The notes under the pieces were generated by a model. That model ran no database searches. It had not been told where the DNA came from and was given only the letters and a program-made list of their open reading frames with translations. A DNA stretch of 62,185 nucleotides from Prochlorococcus sp. AG-418-G23 (lineage in GTDB: Bacteria; Cyanobacteriota; Cyanobacteriia; PCC-6307; Cyanobiaceae): contig QCLY01000003.1 in the NCBI GenBank assembly GCA_003214195.1, positions 1 to 62,185 of the forward strand, written 5' to 3'. Shown one piece after another: positions 10,431 through 17,171 of the stretch (positions are counted from its first letter, which is position 1; each line of letters starts with the position of its first letter). The position numbers were made by a program, and so were the translations under genes.

Positions 10431-10516
10431 TTGTCTAATATTAGAAAATTAAAAATCACTTAGTACATCTAACAAGCATTAAACTAAAATTATTTGCACT
10501 TATACATCCCATAACC

Positions 10517-10666
10517 ATGGCAGATCAGAAACCTTTATTTAAAGCACCTTATGACATTAAGGATGTAAGTGCTCTTTTCGCCATAGTTGCCTTAGTTTTA
10601 ATAATCGCCGCCATAATTGGTAACAACTTATTTGGTTTGTTTCAACAAAATGTAAACTTTGGATAA
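10517..10666 (+). CDS. 49-residue single-span membrane protein
   Basis: ATG at 10517, 49 codons, ending QQNVNFG. A polar N-terminus (MADQKPLFKAPYDIKDVS) is followed by one strong membrane segment (ALFAIVALVLIIAAIIG). It resembles small thylakoid subunits in size but has no signature I can name. It stands alone between the Yfr6 terminator and a convergent nuclease gene. Confidence 0.65.
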   Translation: MADQKPLFKAPYDIKDVSALFAIVALVLIIAAIIGNNLFGLFQQNVNFG

Positions 10667-10720
10667 AATAATTAATCCATAATTTAAGGATTCATAAAAA
10701 ACAGTGCAATATTTTTATAT

Positions 10721-11098
10721 TCATTTTGCCCATTCACACTGGTATGAATACTTTTTATAGATCTTTCCATATCCTTTATTGACTATTAATTCTTGAATAT
10801 TGATATCATCTTTAAAAATCTCAGCTACAGTTCTACCGTATCTATCTTTCGTAATTCTTTTTATTGATACTTTTTTATTTGCTACCAATTGATTAAGAAA
10901 GTCCCTAGCCTCTTTTGCTTTTTCAAGATCAGAATTCTTACCTTTTAATTCGGGAGTATCTATACAAGCTAATCTTAGCTTCTCCCCATAAATCGTTATG
11001 CAGGTATCACCGTCATAACAATTCTTAATATGTGTCGAGGAGAAATCTGAGTTAGCTAATATTTCAAGACTTAAATAAAAAATAAAGAATAAGGACAT
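10721..11098 (-). CDS. Secreted thermonuclease-like (SNase) protein
   Basis: A 125-residue staphylococcal-nuclease-fold protein with an N-terminal signal peptide (MSLFFIFYLSLEILA). The fold motifs are NCYDGDTCITIYGEKLRL with the metal-binding Asp, ACIDTPELKG, and KDRYGRTVAEIF, which carries the second catalytic Arg. Expected action: hydrolysis of DNA or RNA outside the cytoplasm. Shorter than typical SNases (about 150) but all catalytic segments are present. Confidence 0.85.
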   Translation of the reverse strand: MSLFFIFYLSLEILANSDFSSTHIKNCYDGDTCITIYGEKLRLACIDTPELKGKNSDLEKAKEARDFLNQLVANKKVSIKRITKDRYGRTVAEIFKDDINIQELIVNKGYGKIYKKYSYQCEWAK

Positions 11099-11168
11099 TT
11101 TATTTTGGTTATGTAGTTATTTTGACGTTTACAAACTTTATTAAAATTTTAAATAAAATTAAATACCA

Positions 11169-11210
11169 GGAGACTGGTCAAGTGGTTAAAAGAACTAATC
11201 ATTCCAACTA
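11169..11210 (+). pseudogene. Degraded 5' half of tRNA-Ser (relic 1)
   Basis: The segment keeps GGAG, TGGTC, AGTGGTT and a CTAATC...AACTA anticodon-arm outline in register with the intact tRNA-Ser at 13508. Several substitutions and about one single-base deletion are present. Similarity stops at the anticodon arm; no D-to-T continuation or acceptor 3' strand follows. It reads as the left boundary scar of an insertion into tRNA-Ser. Confidence 0.6.
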
Positions 11211-11390
11211 AATTTAACTAAATTTTACCAACTGATTTGAAAGTTGTTTACAAAGGTACTCCTTAAAAGATTTTTGTCTCAATTTTTCAAAATTCAGTGT
11301 GCGCTAAATATTTTAAAATATACAGAATCTAAAAAATATTTTTATAAACAAAGTTATTTGGGTTAATCTACACAAAAGAGTTTTTTGTTT

Positions 11391-11720
11391 ATGGAAAGAA
11401 AAGGTCAATCAAAATTAGGAATCGCTTCATTATTAATTTCCATATTTACTGCTATAGGTTTATTTATAGTTTTTCTAATTGCAGGTGTTATGGAATCAAA
11501 TACTTATGGAGGAATAGATGAGGAATCTGCAGGAGCAATTATTTTGGGTTTGTTTATTTTCGGATTTGTATTTCTAGATCTTTTAGCTATTGGATTAGGT
11601 ATTGTTGGGATTTTACAAAAAACTAGAGAACGGATTACTGCAATTATTGGGACAATTATTTCTTCAGCAACATTTTTAATTACAGTATCTTTAATAGGTA
11701 TAGGACTTTCAATGGGTTAG
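11391..11720 (+). CDS. Small DUF4190-like membrane protein
   Basis: A 109-residue protein starting MERKGQSKLGIASLLIS, with three hydrophobic segments (about residues 10-27, 43-68, 80-107). The opening followed by a Gly-rich tandem of helices resembles DUF4190-type proteins. A TTG six bases upstream is in frame, but the ATG is preferred. It lies in the first tRNA-Ser-bounded module. Function unknown. Confidence 0.65.
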   Translation: MERKGQSKLGIASLLISIFTAIGLFIVFLIAGVMESNTYGGIDEESAGAIILGLFIFGFVFLDLLAIGLGIVGILQKTRERITAIIGTIISSATFLITVSLIGIGLSMG

Positions 11721-11961
11721 TAATTTAATTTTAAAACATAATTATTAACAAGTAATTAAAGTATTTATCTTTTCTGATCAGTTTAGATATTAATCTACAT
11801 TTTTTTCACGAGGTTAAGTTGTCAATTTTTCAAATTTATAATTGGAAATTTTTTAGAATTTGAATATGAATTAAGTTCTTGACATATTTTTTAAATAGAT
11901 AAATCTATTTATTTCAACTTTTCTTAGAATTATTAATAAAGAATTATATGTTTGAAATTTT

Positions 11962-12294
11962 TTAGTAAGAAAACATTTTACCAAGAGCAGCAAGTTTAGC
12001 CAAAGCATCAAGTACAGAGATCATTTGAATCGAAGTGAAGATGATACTAATACAAATAATTAGTAGTGGGAAAATATTCTCCTTTCGTATTGAATAACTA
12101 TCTCTAACAATATAAGCAAAGAAAGAAATGTTAATTAAATATAGGATGCTTAAAAATAAATTAGTTAATCCGGTAAATATACACAAAAAGCTGAGCAGAA
12201 AAGATATCGGAGGCAAAATATAAATTTGATCTCTTTTTTTAATTGATGATACAAATCCATCAAATTGAGTACCTAAATTTTCGAAATAAGACAT
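11962..12294 (-). CDS. Hypothetical membrane protein
   Basis: A 110-residue protein with a polar start (MSYFENLGTQFDGFVSSIK) and three hydrophobic segments (about residues 28-52, 54-64, 74-93). I recognise no family. It is the second gene of the module between tRNA-Ser relics 1 and 2, opposite in strand to the first. Confidence 0.6.
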   Translation of the reverse strand: MSYFENLGTQFDGFVSSIKKRDQIYILPPISFLLSFLCIFTGLTNLFLSILYLINISFFAYIVRDSYSIRKENIFPLLIICISIIFTSIQMISVLDALAKLAALGKMFSY

Positions 12295-12591
12295 TTTTTT
12301 GATTGTTTTTAAAATTAACTAAAAGAGTAGTAATACTTATTCATAACATGTAGAAGTTACAAATACTAGAGTTATTGTTGATATTAAATCCAAAACTTAT
12401 TTTTATTAATAAATTTCTTGGCCAGATTACTTTTAATTATCACTAATGAGGACTCATCAACAGTCTTTACTTTAAAGTTGAAAAGTTAATTAATTTTTTT
12501 TAGGATAAGTATTTTGGTCATAAAATTTTCTAACCTACGACTAACTTCCTATGCTAAAATTATCGAGTTCAAAAAAATTGAATAGACCCAA

Positions 12592-12634
12592 GGAGGGGTG
12601 GTCGAGTGGTTTAAGGCTCTATTCTTGAAAACTA
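12592..12634 (+). pseudogene. 5' half of tRNA-Ser (relic 2)
   Basis: The 43 bases match bases 1-43 of the intact tRNA-Ser at 13508 with a single mismatch (T for G at 12622). Identity ends abruptly after the anticodon arm (TCTTGAAAACTA) and is followed by unrelated AT-rich sequence. A TAAAAT box sits 37 bases before it, as TATAAT sits 35 bases before the intact gene, so the promoter seems to be duplicated too. Confidence 0.85.
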
Positions 12635-12738
12635 AAGAGTCTCGACTAAATAAAATTTTTAAGATTCTTAAAAAGCATTTATATAACTAATTTCTTAATA
12701 AGACAATATTGATAATCAAAAATAGCTATCAAGACAAG

Positions 12739-12756
12739 GAGACCAGAAAGAGACCA
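12739..12756 (+). repeat. GAGACCA-N4-GAGACCA, left copy
   Basis: Two identical 7-mers at 12739-12745 and 12750-12756, exactly 11 bases apart. The same double motif recurs at 13343-13360 on the far side of the single gene of this module. Spacing of one helical turn suggests a protein-binding site. Confidence 0.75.
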
Positions 12757-12818
12757 TTAAAAATATTTGTTAATTTTGAACTCTTATATAAAATAAGGAA
12801 AAATTATATTCTCTTTTT

Positions 12819-13331
12819 GTGAAAAGATTTTTAATTACTTTATTAGCTGTTCTTGCCTTCCCTAGTGCTGTTAATGCCAAAATTTATGAGACTAGACTTC
12901 CAAGAGAACAATGGTCAAAATCCATATCATTCATAAAGAATTTTATAGGTAAACCAAAATTAGAGAGTATTTTCTGCAGTACCGTGGAAGACTTCAAAAT
13001 TGCATCTTTTGAAGAAAAATGGGCCTCTTTACCTTGGATTTATAATCCTTCAAATGGCAAACTTTATGATTATGATGTTTTTTTAAATGAAATCATTCCT
13101 TTGAATGAATGGAGATCTGATGGTGATGTTTTTACTTATAAATCAAAAATTAAGAATAATATTTTAAAAATTTTAGAGTCAGAAAAAACCCTAAAATATC
13201 CAGATCAAAGATATTTAATTGATTTAAAAGCTATGACATATACAAGTTATAGTGTAGAAGCTCCAGAAGATAAGACTCTTTTAACGTGTGAAAAATTGGA
13301 CTTTCCAAAGGGAGTAAAAATAAATTATTAA
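12819..13331 (+). CDS. Hypothetical secreted protein
   Basis: A 170-residue protein, GTG start, with a clear signal peptide (MKRFLITLLAVLAFPSAVNA, cleavage after residue 20) and two cysteines in the mature part. No family recognised. It is the only gene between tRNA-Ser relic 2 and the intact tRNA, and is bracketed by the two GAGACCA double repeats. A periplasmic or exported location is predicted; function unknown. Confidence 0.65.
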   Translation: MKRFLITLLAVLAFPSAVNAKIYETRLPREQWSKSISFIKNFIGKPKLESIFCSTVEDFKIASFEEKWASLPWIYNPSNGKLYDYDVFLNEIIPLNEWRSDGDVFTYKSKIKNNILKILESEKTLKYPDQRYLIDLKAMTYTSYSVEAPEDKTLLTCEKLDFPKGVKINY

Positions 13332-13342
13332 ATATAAATGTG

Positions 13343-13360
13343 GAGACCACATAGAGACCA
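13343..13360 (+). repeat. GAGACCA-N4-GAGACCA, right copy
   Basis: GAGACCA at 13343-13349 and 13354-13360, period 11, same orientation as the copy at 12739. It begins 12 bases after the stop of the secreted-protein gene and continues into ATTTTT. Confidence 0.75.
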
Positions 13361-13472
13361 TTTTTCAATAAAAAAACCTATTTAAACACTCTTAGTAAAA
13401 TAAAATCAAAAACCATATTTTTATTTTTAAATATCTACTAAATTAGAAAACTTTTCTGTAACTCAATACTGC

Positions 13473-13478
13473 TATAAT
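13473..13478 (+). promoter_or_regulatory. -10 box of tRNA-Ser
   Basis: TATAAT, perfect consensus, 35 bases before the mature tRNA 5' end. The surrounding CTGCTATAATT resembles ATGCTAAAATT upstream of relic 2. Confidence 0.6.
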
Positions 13479-13507
13479 TCAAAAGTCAAAACAAAATATC
13501 TAACCCT

Positions 13508-13594
13508 GGAGGGGTGGTCGAGTGGTTTAAGGCTCTAGTCTTGAAAACTAGCGTGTCTGCAAGGGCACCGTGGGTTCGAATCCCACCCCCTCCG
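13508..13594 (+). tRNA. tRNA-Ser (anticodon UGA)
   Basis: An 87-nt class II tRNA. The acceptor stem GGAGGGG pairs with CCCCTCC before discriminator G13594. The anticodon stem CTAGT/ACTAG encloses loop CTTGAAA with anticodon TGA at 13542-13544. A long variable arm (GCGTGTCTGCAAGGGCACC region) and the T-loop GGTTCGAATCC are present; CCA is not encoded. It is the only intact tRNA in the window and is surrounded by partial copies. Confidence 0.95.
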
Positions 13595-13622
13595 TTGTCT
13601 ACAACTGACTTTTATAAAAATT

Positions 13623-13642
13623 ACTCCTAAGGGAGTTTTTTT
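13623..13642 (+). terminator. Terminator after tRNA-Ser
   Basis: ACTCC-TAAG-GGAGT stem-loop followed by a run of seven T, 28 bases after the tRNA. Short stem but well placed. Confidence 0.7.
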
Positions 13643-13710
13643 GTGGCTCTTTATTTTTGACGATAATTCATTAGATTTCGCGTTATTTCATGTAATCAGA
13701 TTAAGAAAAG

Positions 13711-13729
13711 TGGCACAGATTCGGCACAA
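13711..13729 (+). repeat. GGCACA double repeat, period 11 (left of module)
   Basis: GTGGCACA is followed by GGCACAA, with GGCACA at 13712-13717 and 13723-13728, 11 bases apart. A related pair occurs at 14587-14606 on the other side of the two genes. Confidence 0.65.
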
Positions 13730-13792
13730 CTATAAAAGAATAATTTGGTTGACAGTCGATCTAAAATTGGAGGGATAAAACCCTCTTTTCTA

Positions 13793-14155
13793 ATGGGAAA
13801 TAATAATAAACAAGTAGATAAATTTTGTTGGGTAATAGGTTTTTTTACAGTTATTATTGCTCTTGCAATTTTTAGAAGTACTCCGCCAGACCCATATAAA
13901 TTAGATAAATATGTTGGCTATTGCCTTTTAATAGTTATTTGGATGCTTACAACTAGAACCGAGTTGAAGAATACTAAAAAACTAAGTTTTAAGAAAGTTT
14001 TTAAAGCAAGTTCAGCTGCATTATTGGCTAATGGAACTTTTTATTTGGGTCTATATTTTATTATTCGTGTTTTTCTCATAAATCCTTTATTAATTTTAAT
14101 TCCCCCTGTTTGTTATTTGTCTTATAAGTTAGTTGAGAATACAAAAATTAAATGA
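13793..14155 (+). CDS. Hypothetical membrane protein
   Basis: A 120-residue protein starting MGNNNKQVDKFCWVIG, with about four hydrophobic segments and a basic linker (KNTKKLSFKKVFK). The frame is open 16 codons upstream to a TTG, but the ATG is the more natural start. Its stop overlaps the next gene's start (ATGA, 14152-14155), so the two are translationally coupled. Unknown family, in the tRNA-Ser island. Confidence 0.6.
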   Translation: MGNNNKQVDKFCWVIGFFTVIIALAIFRSTPPDPYKLDKYVGYCLLIVIWMLTTRTELKNTKKLSFKKVFKASSAALLANGTFYLGLYFIIRVFLINPLLILIPPVCYLSYKLVENTKIK

Positions 14156-14523
14156 AACGTTTACTGCTTGCACTTCTATTATTTTCTAGCCCAGTATTGG
14201 CAGAAAAAGAACGTATTTATTATGTTCACACAAGACCTCCTCACTCCTACTCAGGAACATTAGATGACGATGGTTTTTTCTACTATTTCACTAACTCCCG
14301 TGTAAGTGCATCTAAAGATGGATGCGATATGCGAATTGATGGAGCATGCTTTATTAAAACTGATATTCCCGCAAAAATAGTTAAAGAAGGAATTATGAAA
14401 ACTCCAAATTTGTATTGGTGTTCAGAAGCAGTTATTAAGGAAGCTCGAGAGACTCAAACATTGTCTCCAAGAAATTATAGTGGCTATGGAACTTGTACAG
14501 AAAAAGGATGGGTATTTAAATGA
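14152..14523 (+). CDS. Hypothetical secreted protein
   Basis: A 123-residue protein with an obvious signal peptide (MKRLLLALLLFSSPVLA) and four cysteines in the mature part (DGCDMRIDGACF; WCSEAV; YGTCTEKGW), which could form two disulfides. Codon use is less AT-rich than the neighbours, suggesting separate acquisition. It is coupled to the preceding membrane-protein gene by a 4-base overlap. No family recognised. Confidence 0.65.
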   Translation: MKRLLLALLLFSSPVLAEKERIYYVHTRPPHSYSGTLDDDGFFYYFTNSRVSASKDGCDMRIDGACFIKTDIPAKIVKEGIMKTPNLYWCSEAVIKEARETQTLSPRNYSGYGTCTEKGWVFK

Positions 14524-14586
14524 AACGCTTACAAGTTGGATAGAACAATCAAACATATTTATTAATTAGTTTTTTAAAAAATTAAA

Positions 14587-14606
14587 GTGGAACAAAAGTG
14601 GCAAAA
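14587..14606 (+). repeat. GTGG double repeat, period 11 (right of module)
   Basis: GTGGAACAAAA is followed by GTGGCAAAA; GTGG occurs at 14587-14590 and 14598-14601. It resembles the GTGGCACA/GGCACAA pair at 13711 and lies 47 bases before the tRNA-Ser 3' relic. Confidence 0.6.
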
Positions 14607-14652
14607 TTGTTTCATTAAAACCACTAAATCCCTTGATATAACAAAAGATCAC

Positions 14653-14712
14653 CTAATCTTGAAAACTAGCGTATCTGCAAGGGTACCGTGGGTTCGAATC
14701 CCACCCCCTCCG
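14653..14712 (+). pseudogene. 3' portion of tRNA-Ser (relic 3)
   Basis: Sixty bases matching 13535-13594 of the intact tRNA with three mismatches. It runs from the start of the anticodon stem through the variable arm, T arm and 3' acceptor strand to the discriminator G. The 5' half is absent. This is the expected right-end scar of an insertion into the anticodon arm. Confidence 0.9.
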
Positions 14713-14732
14713 TTCAAATATTCGTCCCTGAT

Positions 14733-14758
14733 AGTGTCTGCTGTGTTCAGAGAGTGTC
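14733..14758 (+). repeat. AGTGTC pair, period 20
   Basis: AGTGTC at 14733-14738 and 14753-14758, with a third copy at 14825-14830. Short and therefore weak on its own, but it sits immediately after tRNA relic 3, where paired motifs recur. Confidence 0.35.
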
Positions 14759-14865
14759 AAAATTTTTAAAATATAAGTATTTTCAAAAAATAATCCATCT
14801 TTTTCTTAAAAAACTGCTCCCCTTAGTGTCAGAGTATGTACTCCATTATCAGAATTTTGATTAAA

Positions 14866-14899
14866 AGTGTTGGCGGAATTTTGAAAGTGTTGGAGGAAT
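14866..14899 (+). repeat. AGTGTTGG-N-GGAAT pair, period 20
   Basis: Two 14-base copies (14866-14879, 14886-14899) differ by one base. A third, slightly diverged copy (AGAGTTGGGGGAATG) is at 15314-15328, just after the next gene, so this repeat also brackets a one-gene module. Confidence 0.7.
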
Positions 14900-14924
14900 G
14901 TATTAAATTTGAATAAACTCTTTT

Positions 14925-15311
14925 ATGCGAAATAAATTCTTTGCAAGAAAAAAGACTTTAATATTTTTAATTATCATATTCTTTTTATCAACCAATAAAG
15001 TATTTTCTAGTGAGTATAGATGTTTCTACGGTATAAATAATAGTAAATCTTTTAAATTGGTCAGAAGGAGAAATAATTTCTTATGGGTTACGCAAAGTTT
15101 GAGGGAGTTCCCACTAGAAATTTTATGGGAAAATAAGGAAGAAATTGTATTAGGTGGGAGTTTTACAGTTAGAGATATTGATTACTATAAAGTTTATTAT
15201 TTAGATAAAACATCTTTAAAAGTCAATACTGGAAATATTAACTCTCCAAAAGACTTCAAATCTCAATCAGAGAGTATTCGAAGTCTTTATGAATGCATAT
15301 CTTTAAATTAA
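14925..15311 (+). CDS. Hypothetical secreted protein
   Basis: A 128-residue protein with a long basic and hydrophobic leader (KKTLIFLIIIFFLSTNKVFS, probable signal peptide) and a polar mature part with two cysteines. No family recognised. Flanked by AGTGTTGG repeats on both sides. Confidence 0.6.
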   Translation: MRNKFFARKKTLIFLIIIFFLSTNKVFSSEYRCFYGINNSKSFKLVRRRNNFLWVTQSLREFPLEILWENKEEIVLGGSFTVRDIDYYKVYYLDKTSLKVNTGNINSPKDFKSQSESIRSLYECISLN

Positions 15312-15313
15312 GA

Positions 15314-15328
15314 AGAGTTGGGGGAATG
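15314..15328 (+). repeat. Third copy of the AGTGTTGG-type repeat
   Basis: AGAGTTGGGGGAATG matches AGTGTTGGAGGAATG (14886) at 13 of 15 bases. It starts 2 bases after the stop of the 128-residue gene and is followed by GGGTTCGAT, which resembles a tRNA T-loop but is too short to call. Confidence 0.55.
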
Positions 15329-15381
15329 GGTTCGATTTTTAAAATTAATAATTGTTCTTTTTTTCTATAAGAGCAACTTAA

Positions 15382-15723
15382 TCAGTTTGATTTTAAAAAA
15401 GAACATTTTTTGAATATATTACCTTGTTGTTCCATTGAGGATATTCCATCATTAAAACCTGCATTTGCAATATCGTATTGTCTTTTGCTTTTTTCCTTAA
15501 AATAGTTAACATAATCGGTTTTAGTTCTTTTGGCATAATTAATAGAAATCTTATTATCGACAAATATTTGGCATAAAGTATTCGCCACTCCAGCAGCACC
15601 ACCGTAAAGAAAAAACTCAGACCCATCTTTTGGTTGAACTTCCTGAAAAAAATCTGCCTTGATTTTATTTGATAAATTTGCACAAAAAATAAAAAAGATT
15701 AATATTCCTAATTTCTTATACAT
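15382..15723 (-). CDS. Hypothetical secreted protein
   Basis: A 113-residue protein with signal peptide (LGILIFFIFCANLSNKIKA) and a mature region with a short hydrophobic patch (FFLYGGAAGVANTLCQIFV). Two mature cysteines. No family recognised. A second minus-strand frame of 96 codons overlaps it but has no start context or composition to prefer it. Confidence 0.6.
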   Translation of the reverse strand: MYKKLGILIFFIFCANLSNKIKADFFQEVQPKDGSEFFLYGGAAGVANTLCQIFVDNKISINYAKRTKTDYVNYFKEKSKRQYDIANAGFNDGISSMEQQGNIFKKCSFLKSN

Positions 15724-16131
15724 TTTGTTCCATTAAGTTCTTAAATAATATCATTTTTGACCAATATACAATTTCGAAGTATAAGAGTGAGGCGGGGGAT
15801 TTAACCTTTTTATAAAAATATGCCTGTTAGTAAGTATCTGACAATTTTTAGTGAAATTATCTCAACTAACACCCCCTCTGTCTTCAAAATATTTTCAAAA
15901 AGTTTTATGTTTAGCAATTAAAGCGCAACATTTAGCAATCTCACTTTTTTGGCAAAATTTTTGAATGGATAATAACTCTCCCTATTTGGTACTTTAGTTT
16001 ATTAAAAATTCATAAATTGATATGGATTTCACTTTATCAATAAATTCTTACAAAATTTATCAACTAATTATTAATAAACTCTGAAATTCTTACTTTTTAT
16101 TTTTTTAAAGTAGAATAATAAAAAACTAAAT
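15724..16131 (+). other. 408-base gap without a recognisable gene
   Basis: Very AT-rich. It holds a GGCGGGGGATTT patch near 15790, a CACCCCCTCTG patch near 15870, and the repeat-like TCAAAATATTTTCAAAAAG at 15884 that resembles sequence at 19002. The last 50 bases carry the likely promoter of the SPFH gene (TAGAATAATAA near 16110). No RNA gene or ORF is convincing. Confidence 0.5.
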
Positions 16132-17154
16132 ATGTCAATATCAACCATACAAAATAAATCTAATACTGATTTTCTTATTTGGAAATCACCCATAAATTCA
16201 ATAACAATTGGTTCTCAAATAATAGTCCATGAAAATGAAGAAGCCTTATTATTTGAAAATGGCCAACTACTTAATATCTTTAAACCAGGGAGACATCTTA
16301 TTGAATCAGGCAACATACCAGGACTAGAAGGTCTCATATCAAGGTCTTTTAAAGGAGGTAGTCCAATTATTGTAGAGATCTGGTTTGCTAGCAAAGTCGC
16401 GTCCTTTGATTATAAGTGGGGGACAAGATTACAGGTTAAAGATAATACATATGGTTTAATACTCCCAATGACCTCTTATGGGTCGTACGCATTAAAAATA
16501 TCAGATGCAGCATCATTGATAGTTCAACTAGTTGGGAAAAATCAAAGTCTTTCTAAACTCGAGTTAAAGCAAAAATTAGTTCCACTTTTAGTAAGAAATC
16601 TTAAAGAGGAGGTAGCAGATACTATTGTAGATAAAAAGGCTGATATTTTTACTATTTCTACAGAACTAAGAAATATCTCTAAAAATGTTCAGGATTCCCT
16701 TTTTGATGAATTTAGTAGATTTGGGTTAGATTTATTTGACTTTTATATAGAATCATTAGAAGTGGATGAGAAATGTGAAGAATATAAAAAACTTAAAAGC
16801 AGTTTAGGAGATGCTGCTTCATTGAAATTAAGAGCTAATGCTGCAAAAGATTCAGGTAATTTCTATCAAACAGAACGAAGCTTTGACGCTCTTCAGGCAG
16901 CTGCAGAGAATGAATCAGGAATATCTGGAACCTTGTTGTCTGGAGGTTTGGGACTTGGTATGGGTTTAGGCGCAGGCCAACAGATGGCTAATACAATAAA
17001 CCAAAATACTAATCCGAATCTTAATAATAATCAATCTAATGGACCTGATAATATAGAAGAAAAGCTTTTAAAAATTAAGAAGTTGTTTGACTCTGGATTG
17101 ATTACAGAGAAAGAATATCAAGATAAAAAACTTGAGTTATTAAATCAACTTTAA
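16132..17154 (+). CDS. SPFH-like (YdjI/virion-core-like) protein with SHOCT tail
   Basis: A 340-residue protein. Residues 15-215 fit the SPFH-like family of bacterial YdjI proteins (VHENEEALLFENGQLLNIFKPGRH near residue 31). A Gly/Met-rich hinge (GLGLGMGLGAGQQMAN) and Asn-rich linker follow. The last 35 residues are a SHOCT domain (KIKKLFDSGLITEKEYQDKK), a short oligomerisation motif. Likely a membrane-associated scaffold; the next gene, 17 bases on, is a membrane protein and may be its partner. Confidence 0.8.
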   Translation: MSISTIQNKSNTDFLIWKSPINSITIGSQIIVHENEEALLFENGQLLNIFKPGRHLIESGNIPGLEGLISRSFKGGSPIIVEIWFASKVASFDYKWGTRLQVKDNTYGLILPMTSYGSYALKISDAASLIVQLVGKNQSLSKLELKQKLVPLLVRNLKEEVADTIVDKKADIFTISTELRNISKNVQDSLFDEFSRFGLDLFDFYIESLEVDEKCEEYKKLKSSLGDAASLKLRANAAKDSGNFYQTERSFDALQAAAENESGISGTLLSGGLGLGMGLGAGQQMANTINQNTNPNLNNNQSNGPDNIEEKLLKIKKLFDSGLITEKEYQDKKLELLNQL

Positions 17155-17171
17155 ATATTATTTAATTTTCT

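Larger units (their letters stand above)
10187..10431 (+). ncRNA. yfr6: Yfr6 transcript: Downstream-peptide (glutamine riboswitch family) leader plus short ORF
   Basis: A GC-richer island in AT-rich DNA. A 5' hairpin GTAGC/GCTAC (10188-10201) is followed by a helix CGTTC (10207-10211) pairing with GAACG (10251-10255). That helix encloses a hairpin CTTGC/GCAAG (10214-10228) and a CGCAAATCGA segment. The order CGTTCA-hairpin-CG.AA.T-GGAACG matches the outline of the Downstream-peptide motif of picocyanobacteria, related to the glnA glutamine riboswitch. The known Yfr6 RNA is about 250 nt with a short ORF, which agrees in size and content. Glutamine sensing is inferred from the family. Confidence 0.8.

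Noticed and set aside
11169-11210. Functional second tRNA
   Set aside because: The 5' arm is followed by no matching variable arm, T arm or acceptor 3' strand.
14587-14769. 60-codon plus-strand ORF
   Set aside because: Most of it is a translation of the tRNA-Ser 3' relic and the GTGG repeat; it has no independent coding signs.
15393-15683. 96-codon minus-strand ORF overlapping the 113-residue gene
   Set aside because: It is an alternative frame of a gene with a good signal peptide; composition and start context are worse.
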